From contig JAFZRD010000054.1 in the NCBI GenBank assembly GCA_017620055.1, positions 1-18,138 on the forward strand: a DNA stretch of 18,138 nt. The letters run 5' to 3'. The notes below the pieces were generated by a model. It was given only the letters and a program-made list of their open reading frames with translations, was not told the origin of the DNA and searched no databases. The translations under genes were made by a program, and so were the position numbers. This stretch comes from Lachnospiraceae bacterium (GTDB taxonomy: Bacteria > Bacillota_A > Clostridia > Lachnospirales > Lachnospiraceae). Below, piece after piece: positions 6,978 to 14,290 of this stretch. Every line of letters begins with the position of its first letter. Positions within the stretch are counted from its first letter, which is position 1.

Positions 6978-7006
6978 ATGATACCATAACCATCTTGGGT
7001 TTTCAA
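6978..7006 (-). promoter_or_regulatory. rpsF operon promoter with overlapping inverted repeat
   Basis: On the minus strand -35 TTGAAA (7006-7001), a 17-nt spacer, and -10 TATCAT (6983-6978). A perfect 7-bp inverted repeat, AGATGGT (6971-6977) with ACCATCT (6989-6995), spans the -10 box and part of the spacer, so it could be an operator. Confidence 0.7.
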
Positions 7007-7025
7007 GGGGTTTTGGTTACAAAAA

Positions 7026-7748
7026 TCACACCGATATCGAGCCTAAAACAGCCCCAATACTGTCATTTATCACAAGATCAGCGCGGCCGTCCATCGGAGT
7101 TTTGGACTTATTGATCAAAACGAGCTTGTGACCCCTGTAATAATCGATCAGTCCGGCCGCCGGATAAACCGCGAGAGATGTTCCTCCTATTATAAGTACA
7201 TCCGCGTTTGCGATGTAGTTGAGAGACTTGCTCATGATGTTGTTATCAAGCCCTTCTTCGTAAAGTACAACGTCCGGCTTGATGGGGCCGCCGCACTTGT
7301 CACACTTCGGAACACCTTCGCTGTTTATGATGTAATCTACGTCAAATGATTTTCCACAGGACTCACAGTAATTTCGAAGAACGCTTCCGTGAAGTTCCAG
7401 TACCTCAACACTTCCCGCAGCCTGATGAAGACCGTCGATATTCTGGGTGACGACGGCTTTGAGCTTTCCGGCCTTCTCAAGCTCGGCCAGCTTAAGATGA
7501 GCCTTGTTGGGCTTGGCTGTAGTGCAGAGCATCTTATCACGATAAAATCTGTAGAACTCTTCGGGCTTGCTCCTGTAGAAAGAATGCGACAGGATCGTCT
7601 CGGGCGGATAGTCATACTTCTGATTGTACAGCCCGTCCACGCTCCTGAAATCCGGTATCCCGCTCTCGGTTGAAACACCTGCTCCGCCGAAGAAAACAAT
7701 ATTGTCCGACTCACTGATCCACTGCTGTAATGTTTCCTGTGCTGTCAT
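7026..7748 (-). CDS. NAD-dependent protein deacylase, Sir2 family
   Basis: Removes acyl groups from lysines using NAD+. The protein has 240 residues, normal for a bacterial sirtuin. Motifs: GAGVSTESGIPDFRS (22-36) for NAD binding, TQNIDGLHQ (101-109), catalytic His120 in ELHGS, a zinc site at Cys128, 131, 149 and 152, and GTSLAVYPAAG (189-199). No Tyr/Arg pair of the desuccinylase type is evident, so it looks like a deacetylase of the Sir2Tm class. This class assignment is an inference. The start at 7748 follows AGGAGG (7759-7754) with a 5-nt spacer. It is last of four close genes, 11 nt after the MaoC gene. No clear terminator separates it from the rpsF promoter. Confidence 0.93.
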   Translation of the reverse strand: MTAQETLQQWISESDNIVFFGGAGVSTESGIPDFRSVDGLYNQKYDYPPETILSHSFYRSKPEEFYRFYRDKMLCTTAKPNKAHLKLAELEKAGKLKAVVTQNIDGLHQAAGSVEVLELHGSVLRNYCESCGKSFDVDYIINSEGVPKCDKCGGPIKPDVVLYEEGLDNNIMSKSLNYIANADVLIIGGTSLAVYPAAGLIDYYRGHKLVLINKSKTPMDGRADLVINDSIGAVLGSISV

Positions 7749-7759
7749 CGTAACCTCCT

Positions 7760-8173
7760 TTATGAAACCCCAACCTGCATTTTGGCCCGGCATACCTTCT
7801 CGCCTGCCTGATTGCGTATCGTGACCTTGAGCATGAGGAGTGAATACGTGTCGTTCTTCTCCTCGACCTCTCCCTCAACGGTTAACGTATCGCCGATATA
7901 CACCGGCTTTGCAAACTTGATCTTAACCTCGTGTATGAGACTGTTCCTGCCCGGAAGGTACACTCCCGCGAGCGTCGACAGGAGTGATGCCGTCAGCATC
8001 CCGTAGGCAACACGCCCCGGATGTCCCTTTGACACCGCATATTCCTCGTCATTGTGAAGCGGATTGATATCCCCCGTGATGTCACAAAACGCGGACATCA
8101 TCTCTTCCGTAATCGCAGCGGTAAAGCTCTCTTTGTGCCCCGCTTTGATATCTTCGTATGAGTATTCGTTCAT
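7760..8173 (-). CDS. MaoC-type (R)-specific hydratase/dehydratase
   Basis: A 137-residue hot-dog-fold protein that would add or remove water at the 2,3 position of an acyl thioester. The hydratase signature FCDITGDINPLHNDEEYA (29-46) keeps the Asp and His of the active site. Next come RVAYGMLTASLLS and the usual YIGDTLTVEGEVEEK. GGAG 6 nt before the ATG supports the start. It lies 15 nt after the acyl carrier protein gene and 11 nt before the sirtuin gene, so an ACP-bound substrate is a sensible guess. No ketosynthase, ketoreductase or malonyl transferase is nearby, so it is not part of a full fatty-acid cluster here. Confidence 0.9.
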   Translation of the reverse strand: MNEYSYEDIKAGHKESFTAAITEEMMSAFCDITGDINPLHNDEEYAVSKGHPGRVAYGMLTASLLSTLAGVYLPGRNSLIHEVKIKFAKPVYIGDTLTVEGEVEEKNDTYSLLMLKVTIRNQAGEKVCRAKMQVGVS

Positions 8174-8188
8174 TACCGCTCCTTTTGT

Positions 8189-8428
8189 CTACAGTTTCGA
8201 AATGATAAGATCGACCATCTCGCCTACATTTTCAAGCTTGTTCACTTCCCTGATATCAAACTTCAGATCGAACTCCTTTTCCATCGAGACTATGAGCGCG
8301 ATATGTTCAAGCGAATCCCAGTCCTCTATGTCGGATGAATTTGTGGAGTCTTCGATCACCAGAGTCTCATCGTCAAATACGTCCCTGAATATCCTTGTGA
8401 CGATCTTCATTACTTCTTCGTGAGTCAT
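8189..8428 (-). CDS. Acyl carrier protein (non-housekeeping)
   Basis: A 79-residue acidic four-helix carrier. The phosphopantetheine site is DWDSLEHIAL, with the modified Ser in DSL. It differs from the usual FabD/FabF-associated ACP (DSLDTVEL-type) and resembles the free-standing carriers of polysaccharide or secondary-metabolite clusters, as in MbtL- or PltL-like proteins. AAAGG lies about 9 nt before the ATG. It is wedged between the AAC(3)-DUF4910 fusion (16 nt upstream) and the MaoC gene (15 nt downstream), so its acyl cargo is likely handled by those two. Which enzyme loads it is unknown. The adenylating enzyme at 4042-5676 is a candidate. Confidence 0.93.
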   Translation of the reverse strand: MTHEEVMKIVTRIFRDVFDDETLVIEDSTNSSDIEDWDSLEHIALIVSMEKEFDLKFDIREVNKLENVGEMVDLIISKL

Positions 8429-8444
8429 TGTTTAAAGCCTTTCT

Positions 8445-10517
8445 CTAAACCTTTTCGATCAGTCCGGCATCTATCATCTTCCCAAGCGTCGGCAGCATGT
8501 CCGAAACCGGATGTCCTATACAGTCGCTCAGTTCGAATATATCGTTTGTGCCGTCCGCATACGCCGATATATCCTTGAGAATGAGCGTATCTTTATAACT
8601 CTCTTTGTTGCTCGTTGTGGGCATCAGCCCTCTTTTGCCAAGCTGCGGCTCGCAGAGACATTTGATCTTATATCTGTAGTTGTTCTCAAGCGCCTGCGTA
8701 CACTTTATCAGAACCTCAAGGCTCCCCGCCAGTCCGTCCGGTGATATGATGTCAAGATTATCGCCGCTCGTGTGGTACTCGGGATACACATGATACTTCG
8801 ATCTGCAGAAACATACGAGCGGAATGTCGACGCCGGGCGCCTGATACTGCCTCTCATCGCTTCCCCTTTCAAGATACGAATACTCACAAAAATCCGGATC
8901 CTGTCCTTTGAGAACATTCATCAGCACCTTGTCGGCAAGCGTGTTCGCATACCTGGAGTGGACTATCGAATATGTCCTGTCGTCCCCGACGCACGTTACG
9001 TTGAATCCGGCAATGATATTCTTCTTCATCGCATCAAGATTCTTCGATATGTAGGTTATCGCTCCGATGGTCTCGGGAAGAAGAACGATCCTGTACGAAT
9101 ACCTTCTGTGCGGAAGGGACTGTAAATACTGCGCGAGCTTTGACAGCACGACCGGACCTGAGCACTCATTGTTGGCCATCGACGGATGGCATATATATGA
9201 GCTGAAGAATATCTCCTCGCTGCTCTCTCCCGGTATCAGAAGTTCCCCGTATGTAAGGCTCCCGGGTTTGAGTTCGGAATCGATATACGCGTGGTACTTT
9301 CCTTCAGGAAGATGAGAGAGCTGGTCCTCGCTCATGCAGAATCCCCAGCGTTCCTTATAATATGACGTGCAGTACGGGATCAGGTCGGGCTGGTCCTTCA
9401 GCGTGTATATATGCTCACGAAGATCCGCCAGATCCATCCATTCATCAACCGGTGTTGAATAACCCATTACATGGAGATTATTGACATTCATGTCGATGAT
9501 GTGCTCGCCGTCCTCATTTTCAATGTATGCTTCCCTTATTGTCCACTCATTCGGAACGGTCCAGTCGAACACCTTTGTTCCCGTCGGGACCTCGTAAAGA
9601 GTCATGTCGGGCATGAACCTTCTCAGAATGTCAAACGTCCTACGGACTCCGTCACCCATTATGCTCCTGCATATCGGGAACAGTTCCTTTGCCCTTTCAA
9701 ACATTTCGCGTCCGTCTTCAAGATACGGATCATCCTGTCCGATAAATGAGCATATCCTTCGGCTCCTGTTATGACGGACATCCTCGCAGAGGATCGGATG
9801 AGAATCTTTAAGTTCTATGATCTTGTATTCCAGATCATTAATATAGAAACGTTTCATTATGCCCTTCTCGATGAACTCATCCTCAAAGGCATATATCACG
9901 TTCGTAACATCCCTGTCGAGAGCGCGCACGTTCATGTCGTAAGTGCGGACCGAAGTCTCCCCGTTCTCATCCGTATACTCGCCGGTAAAATCCTTCAGAT
10001 ATCTGTAGTTCCTGTACAGATGCCCGACAGACTGTTCGGCATAATGAACAAACACGAAAGAATGCTGAAGATCCTTGTCGATGAACAGATTCCTGTATCC
10101 GTGACTGACCATATATGCGAACGGAGAATCATCCCCGAATGAACTCTTGTTATCAAGCGCACAGAGCTCGTCAGTATCCTTTCCCCATACGGCAAACGAA
10201 TAGATAGCGTGCCTCGTCCTTCGAAAATCACTTCTCTGCATTGCTATCTTACATAAAGATCCCGTCTTGGGCATGGTCTTGTGATAGTCAAACGGCGTCC
10301 CGCCGCAGAAGCTCCAGCTGAAGGTCGGGAATACAAGTGTTCCCTCCTTTCCGATGATATCAATGATACCGTCGATCAGAATGTTCAGATCCGTCTCGTC
10401 GTCATGATGCATTATGCCGTACAGAAGCCCTTTGACGTCACTCGTGACATAGACCCTGTCACCTTTATTGAGCCCGAGATGGTTTGCCAGTTCCCGGATT
10501 TTGATATATTCAGACAT
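8445..10517 (-). CDS. Fusion of an AAC(3)-like acyltransferase to a DUF4910/DUF2172 aminopeptidase-like domain with C-terminal winged helix
   Basis: A 690-residue two-part cytoplasmic protein. Residues about 1-260 match the aminoglycoside 3-N-acetyltransferase (AAC(3)) fold: TLVFPTFSWSF (60-70), RHAIYSFAVWG (102-112), FGDDSPF (127-133), HYAEQ (158-162). Residues about 268-640 match DUF2172/DUF4910, a zinc-aminopeptidase-like family: YICHPSMANNE (441-451), LLPETIG (479-485), SDERQY (553-558) and YPEYHTSGDN (578-587), with His443, Glu451, Glu482 and His582 as candidate metal ligands. Residues about 642-690 are a winged-helix segment (ADGTNDIFELSD). DUF4910 proteins usually occur in surface-polysaccharide clusters. 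The gene heads a four-gene set with an ACP, MaoC and sirtuin. Likely role: acyl transfer from a carrier to an amine, coupled to hydrolysis. The substrate is unknown, and antibiotic resistance is unlikely given the context. GAGG lies 8 nt before the ATG. Confidence 0.85.
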   Translation of the reverse strand: MSEYIKIRELANHLGLNKGDRVYVTSDVKGLLYGIMHHDDETDLNILIDGIIDIIGKEGTLVFPTFSWSFCGGTPFDYHKTMPKTGSLCKIAMQRSDFRRTRHAIYSFAVWGKDTDELCALDNKSSFGDDSPFAYMVSHGYRNLFIDKDLQHSFVFVHYAEQSVGHLYRNYRYLKDFTGEYTDENGETSVRTYDMNVRALDRDVTNVIYAFEDEFIEKGIMKRFYINDLEYKIIELKDSHPILCEDVRHNRSRRICSFIGQDDPYLEDGREMFERAKELFPICRSIMGDGVRRTFDILRRFMPDMTLYEVPTGTKVFDWTVPNEWTIREAYIENEDGEHIIDMNVNNLHVMGYSTPVDEWMDLADLREHIYTLKDQPDLIPYCTSYYKERWGFCMSEDQLSHLPEGKYHAYIDSELKPGSLTYGELLIPGESSEEIFFSSYICHPSMANNECSGPVVLSKLAQYLQSLPHRRYSYRIVLLPETIGAITYISKNLDAMKKNIIAGFNVTCVGDDRTYSIVHSRYANTLADKVLMNVLKGQDPDFCEYSYLERGSDERQYQAPGVDIPLVCFCRSKYHVYPEYHTSGDNLDIISPDGLAGSLEVLIKCTQALENNYRYKIKCLCEPQLGKRGLMPTTSNKESYKDTLILKDISAYADGTNDIFELSDCIGHPVSDMLPTLGKMIDAGLIEKV

Positions 10518-10540
10518 TTTCGATCCTCTGTGATCTTCGA

Positions 10541-10572
10541 AAAATAAAACAGTACGGAATGATTTCCGTACT
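10541..10572 (-). terminator. Intrinsic terminator of the plsY-FKBP operon
   Basis: A perfect 9-bp stem, AGTACGGAA (10551-10559) with TTCCGTACT (10564-10572), and a 4-nt loop. On the minus strand GTTTTATTTTTCG follows. It lies 37 nt past the FKBP stop and 33 nt before the fusion gene. I see no clear promoter in that short gap, so the downstream genes may depend partly on read-through. Confidence 0.92.
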
Positions 10573-10609
10573 ATTTTACCGCAAATCCACGTATTTATAA
10601 ATACAAACT

Positions 10610-11797
10610 TTACTTGACCACTGCCGCATCAATGGCTATATCTACCGCCTTATTCTTGACCGCGTTCTTCATCGTATAGCCCTTGCCGTATGTCTCGAGG
10701 GAACTGTTGTAGAACTCCTCGTCACCGTACATCTCCTGTACGATACCTTCCGACTCGGCTTCGGTAAGAGTGATCCCCTCACTCTCGAGAACCGCCTGAT
10801 ATACAAGGTCGGCCTTTGCAAACTTCTCTGCCCTGTCCGTAATGTCGGCATCGTATTCCGTATCGCTCATCCCGATAAAATCTTCAAAGCTTCCCATCGC
10901 CTGGCCGTACTGTGCGTACATATCGGACATATACTGGTATGACTGCACATCCGAATACTTTGTCGTTGCCTTGAGATTTTTCAGATACTTGCTCGGGAAC
11001 TTATTCACCGTCGACTTCTCCGTAAGGTAATTGTCGACATACGCCTTCAGCTGTCCTTCATAATAACCGTCTCTCAGTGACTGCTCGTATTCGGCAACCG
11101 TTGATCCCATGTCAGGATAATATGCGCAGACAAAATCATCATTCAGCTCCGGATTGACATATATGCCATGGATGGTCACAGCAAACTGCGCAGGCTTTCC
11201 TGCAAGTTCAGCTGCATTGTAATTCTCGGGGAAAGTCACGTTGACCGTTACCTCTTCTCCGGCCTTATGTCCGATCAGCTGGCTCTCAAATCCCTCGATG
11301 AACTGGCCGCTTCCTATCGTAAGGTCATAGCCGTTTCCGCCCGAGTTGCCGCCTTCGAATTCAACACCGTCCATCGTTCCGACATAGTCGATATTGACCT
11401 TGTCTCCGTCCTTGACGGTACCCTCTTCCTTTAACACCTGATGTGCGGAAAGAGCCTGATTTATGACATCCTGAAACTCCTCATCGGTATATGTCACTTC
11501 GCCCTTGGGAACCTCGATCCCTTTATAGTTACAAAGCGTAACATAGTCGAGAGCCCTGACGCCTTTAATATATCCGTTATCATCAAGCTGTGCCGAATAA
11601 TCTCCGCTAGCGGTGATCGTATTTGCTTCCTTGATAATGACCCTTGTGATACCGAAGATCACGAGTCCGACAACTGCAAGTGCGATCACACCACCGACTA
11701 TCTTAAATATGAGATTCTCTCTCTTCTGCTTTGCGACACTCTTGGCGCGCTCCTCTCTCTTCTGTTTGCTCTTGCTGACTGTGTTGTTCTCTTCCAT
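10610..11797 (-). CDS. Membrane-anchored trigger-factor-like FKBP peptidyl-prolyl isomerase
   Basis: A 395-residue protein. A basic cytoplasmic tail (1-28) precedes one membrane helix (about 29-51), so the rest lies outside. The FKBP domain (about 129-212) carries DKVNIDYVGTMDGVEFEGG, IGSGQFIEGFE and GHKAGEEVTVNVTFPENY, the proline-isomerase core. An alpha-helical region with trigger-factor C-terminal character (about 220-395) follows. The ribosome-binding N-domain of true trigger factor is missing and replaced by the anchor, so this looks like an extracytoplasmic chaperone or foldase of secreted proteins. The start at 11797 follows GAGGAG (11810-11805) with a 7-nt spacer. An alternative ATG at 11887 overlaps plsY and lacks this. 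It lies 22 nt after plsY and is followed by a strong terminator. Confidence 0.88.
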   Translation of the reverse strand: MEENNTVSKSKQKREERAKSVAKQKRENLIFKIVGGVIALAVVGLVIFGITRVIIKEANTITASGDYSAQLDDNGYIKGVRALDYVTLCNYKGIEVPKGEVTYTDEEFQDVINQALSAHQVLKEEGTVKDGDKVNIDYVGTMDGVEFEGGNSGGNGYDLTIGSGQFIEGFESQLIGHKAGEEVTVNVTFPENYNAAELAGKPAQFAVTIHGIYVNPELNDDFVCAYYPDMGSTVAEYEQSLRDGYYEGQLKAYVDNYLTEKSTVNKFPSKYLKNLKATTKYSDVQSYQYMSDMYAQYGQAMGSFEDFIGMSDTEYDADITDRAEKFAKADLVYQAVLESEGITLTEAESEGIVQEMYGDEEFYNSSLETYGKGYTMKNAVKNKAVDIAIDAAVVK

Positions 11798-11819
11798 AAT
11801 AATGCTCCTCGTTAATGTA

Positions 11820-12515
11820 TTATTTATCCAGTTTCCTGTTAAGTATCTCTTTTCCGTCGTCAACGATCCCGAATCTCTCGGACTCATCGGATCGTCTCCA
11901 CAAAAAATGGAACCTCAGTTCATCACCCGACCGTATACGTGCGATATTTTCTCTGTGCTTTATCAGAAGTGCGATACTGGCAACACATATGATCGCCGAA
12001 GGTATCCAGACTTTATATATCAGCCCGACCGAGAGCGGAACTATGAACGCCATTGAGATCGGAGCGAAACAGATATAATCGGTAACCGTTGCGATCACAA
12101 ATGCAAGGATGAACAGTATTACGAACAGTCTGTAATCTATCCCGAGTACAGTTCCACCAAAGCATGCCAGACCTTTTCCGCCCTTGAATCCCATGTAGAA
12201 CGGCAGTATGTGTCCGAGCACCGCGCCGACGCCCGCGATCACTCCGGCATAACTGATGCTCCCTGAATACGCTTCGGGAAACAGATACTGTGCGAGCCTG
12301 AATGCCGCAAACGCTTTCAGTATATCGATCGCAGCCACGAACAGACCTATCTTCTTACCTATCACGATGACCAGATTGGAAGCTCCGGCATTGCCCGAAC
12401 CGACACGCCTTATATCGAAACCTTTCAATTTTGAGATAATGTAGGAGAGATTGATGCAGCCGAAGAAATAGCCGATTATCAGACTCCCCAGGATTGTATT
12501 GATCATGATCTTCAT
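11820..12515 (-). CDS. plsY: Glycerol-3-phosphate acyltransferase PlsY
   Basis: A multi-spanning membrane enzyme that moves an acyl group from acyl-phosphate to glycerol-3-phosphate, the first step of phospholipid synthesis. At 231 residues it is slightly longer than the usual 190-210. The three family motifs are present: GSGNAGASN (39-47), GHILPFYMGFKGGKGLA (101-117) and a hydrophilic third loop near the C-terminus (KHRENIARI). About five membrane helices are expected. The first ATG is at 12515, a second in frame at 12506. Neither has a visible ribosome binding site, because the promoter lies directly upstream, so leaderless translation is likely. A basic tail extends past the last helix. 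The gene starts a two-gene unit with the FKBP protein. No PlsX gene is nearby. Confidence 0.95.
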   Translation of the reverse strand: MKIMINTILGSLIIGYFFGCINLSYIISKLKGFDIRRVGSGNAGASNLVIVIGKKIGLFVAAIDILKAFAAFRLAQYLFPEAYSGSISYAGVIAGVGAVLGHILPFYMGFKGGKGLACFGGTVLGIDYRLFVILFILAFVIATVTDYICFAPISMAFIVPLSVGLIYKVWIPSAIICVASIALLIKHRENIARIRSGDELRFHFLWRRSDESERFGIVDDGKEILNRKLDK

Positions 12516-12522
12516 AGCTGGG

Positions 12523-12552
12523 ATTATACAGCATTTTGAGTATCTATGTCAA
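12523..12552 (-). promoter_or_regulatory. plsY promoter, perfect consensus
   Basis: On the minus strand TTGACA (12552-12547), an 18-nt spacer, TATAAT (12528-12523). Only 7 nt (12522-12516) lie between the -10 box and the first ATG, so the start of transcription falls on or next to that ATG. Confidence 0.85.
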
Positions 12553-12572
12553 AGCAACGAAATATACACATA

Positions 12573-12636
12573 GAAGAAGAGACCCTGTGTGTTTCGACGG
12601 GCGTTCCGGAGAAACATCATCATGGGTCTCTTCTTC
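12573..12636 (-). terminator. Large hairpin downstream of the isomerase gene
   Basis: A perfect 13-bp stem, GAAGAAGAGACCC (12573-12585) with GGGTCTCTTCTTC (12624-12636), and an inner 6-bp stem, TGTTTC (12590-12595) with GAAACA (12611-12616). It starts 27 nt past the isomerase stop. The T-tract is imperfect on both strands, so part of its role may be mRNA protection. Confidence 0.7.
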
Positions 12637-12663
12637 CTGGTTTATGGCTAATTCAATTAAGTA

Positions 12664-14151
12664 TTATTTATAAGGATTCTCGTTCTTGTAAAGCACACCT
12701 GCCGGCCTGTTGAACTCGAGCTCCTCGTCAAGTACTCCGATATACTTGAATACATCGAAGAGTGCCTTTCCGTGGTGTCCGAACGCAACCGCACCGTGAT
12801 GAGGATAATTACCGCCGATAAGAGCGTAACGGTAGAACCTTCCCATCTCATGGATAGCGAATACGCCTGTACCGCCGAACGATCTTGTAGCAACAGGAAG
12901 AACCTCACCTTCCGCAACATAAGCGCGAAGCTTGTTGTCGGAAGTTGACTGCAGACGATAGAATGTGATGTCGCCCGGTACGATGTCGCCTTCGAGTGTT
13001 CCGTTCGTAACCTCGATAGGAAGTGCACGTGCCATGATGGCCTGATACTTCATCTCGCCCTTTGTAAGCTTCTTCGAGCATGTATTTCCGCAATGGAATC
13101 CCATGAATGTATCCGTAAGCTTGTAATCGAACTTGCCTTCGATCGACTCCTTGTACATGATCTTGGGAACAGAATTGTTGATATCAAGAAGAGTAACGAT
13201 ATCATCACTTACGCATGTTCCGATGTACTCTGACAGACATCCGTAGATATCAACTTCACATGCTACGGGAATACCGCGTCCCGTAAGTCTTGAGTTAACA
13301 TAGCAGGGAACGAATCCGAACTGTGTCTGGAATGCCGGCCAGCACTTTCCTGCGATAGCGAAGAACTGCTTGGAACCCTTGTGTTCCTCGATCCAGTCAA
13401 GAAGAGTAAGCTCATATTGTGCGAGCTTCTCAAGAATCTCGGGTTTCTTGTTACCGTCGCCGAGCTCTGCTGCCATATCCTTGGCAACATCCGCGATCCT
13501 GGAATCGCCCGCATGCTTATTGAATGATTCGAACAGATCGAGCTCCGAGTTCTCCTCGATCTCAACGCCGATGTTGTAAAGCTGCTTGATGGGAGCATTA
13601 CAAGCGAAGAAATTCTGAGGTCTGGGACCAAATGTGAATATCTTGAGATTCTTAAGTGCGTAAACGGCTCTTGCTACGGGAAGGAATGTATGGATCATAT
13701 CCGCACAGTCCTCTGCATCACCTACGGGATACTCGGGAATATAAGCCCTGACATTACGAAGAGCCAGGTTGTAGCTTGCGTTGAGCATACCGCAGTAAGC
13801 ATCGCCACGTCCGCTTGTTGTAACGGAATCGTAGTCTTCCTCTGCAGCCGCACAGAACATAACGGGACCATCATACTGCTGAGCGAGCATCGTCTCTGAG
13901 ATCTCGGGACCGAAGTTTCCGAGGTAGATGCAGATCGCATTACATCCGGCCTTATTAACATCTTCAAGAGCCTGCTTCATATGGATCTCGCTCTCAATGA
14001 TCGTTACGGGGCACTCATAGATATCTGCTGCATCATATTTCTTAGCATAAGCATCTACAAGAGCTTTTCTTCTTCTGATGGTAAGATCAGCGGGGAAACA
14101 GTCACGGGAAACGCCAACGATACCGATCTTCATTTTGGGTGTGTTGTTCAT
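12664..14151 (-). CDS. L-fucose/L-arabinose isomerase-family protein, probable pentose isomerase
   Basis: A 495-residue aldose-ketose isomerase of the FucI/AraA superfamily. It begins MKIGIVGVSRDCFP and shows CIYLGNFGPE (74-83), the metal-site region ACEVDIYG (297-304) and GFHCGN (351-356), with Glu299, Asp301 and His353 as candidate metal ligands by position. The C-terminal part ends with the conserved GAVAFGHHGKALFDVFKYIG. It is close to neither classical AraA nor FucI by the motifs I can see. Next to xylulokinase and GH43, a pentose such as D-xylose, L-arabinose or a rarer sugar is the likely substrate. AGGAGG (14164-14159) sits 7 nt before the ATG. It has its own promoter and a structured leader, so it can be expressed apart from the upstream kinase. 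A large hairpin follows. Confidence 0.88.
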   Translation of the reverse strand: MNNTPKMKIGIVGVSRDCFPADLTIRRRKALVDAYAKKYDAADIYECPVTIIESEIHMKQALEDVNKAGCNAICIYLGNFGPEISETMLAQQYDGPVMFCAAAEEDYDSVTTSGRGDAYCGMLNASYNLALRNVRAYIPEYPVGDAEDCADMIHTFLPVARAVYALKNLKIFTFGPRPQNFFACNAPIKQLYNIGVEIEENSELDLFESFNKHAGDSRIADVAKDMAAELGDGNKKPEILEKLAQYELTLLDWIEEHKGSKQFFAIAGKCWPAFQTQFGFVPCYVNSRLTGRGIPVACEVDIYGCLSEYIGTCVSDDIVTLLDINNSVPKIMYKESIEGKFDYKLTDTFMGFHCGNTCSKKLTKGEMKYQAIMARALPIEVTNGTLEGDIVPGDITFYRLQSTSDNKLRAYVAEGEVLPVATRSFGGTGVFAIHEMGRFYRYALIGGNYPHHGAVAFGHHGKALFDVFKYIGVLDEELEFNRPAGVLYKNENPYK

Positions 14152-14180
14152 TTGTAATCCTCCTAACGCGTTCTGATGTT

Positions 14181-14246
14181 GGTCTCAGATTCGTGGTCTG
14201 ATACCTTCTGAAACATAATTGTATTGCAATTCACACCGATTGTAAA
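14181..14246 (-). promoter_or_regulatory. Internal promoter and leader hairpin of the isomerase gene
   Basis: On the minus strand -35 TTTACA (14246-14241), a 17-nt spacer, -10 TACAAT (14223-14218). Downstream, in the leader, GGTCTCAGA (14181-14189) pairs with TCTGATACC (14197-14205), one mismatch, 7-nt loop. Farther upstream CCGATT/AATCGG can pair across 14235-14270. This gives the isomerase separate control from the kinase. Confidence 0.65.
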
Positions 14247-14290
14247 ATGTAAAAATCACTCTAATCGGTTAAGATTTTTACTATTCAGGT

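Noticed and set aside
8445..10517. Aminoglycoside resistance gene (AAC(3))
   Set aside because: The fold matches, but the protein is fused to an aminopeptidase-like domain and lies with ACP and MaoC genes. No resistance or mobile context is visible, so drug acetylation is not the best reading.
12664..14151. Plain araA or fucI annotation
   Set aside because: The superfamily fits, but the substrate cannot be fixed from sequence, and the xylB context argues for caution.
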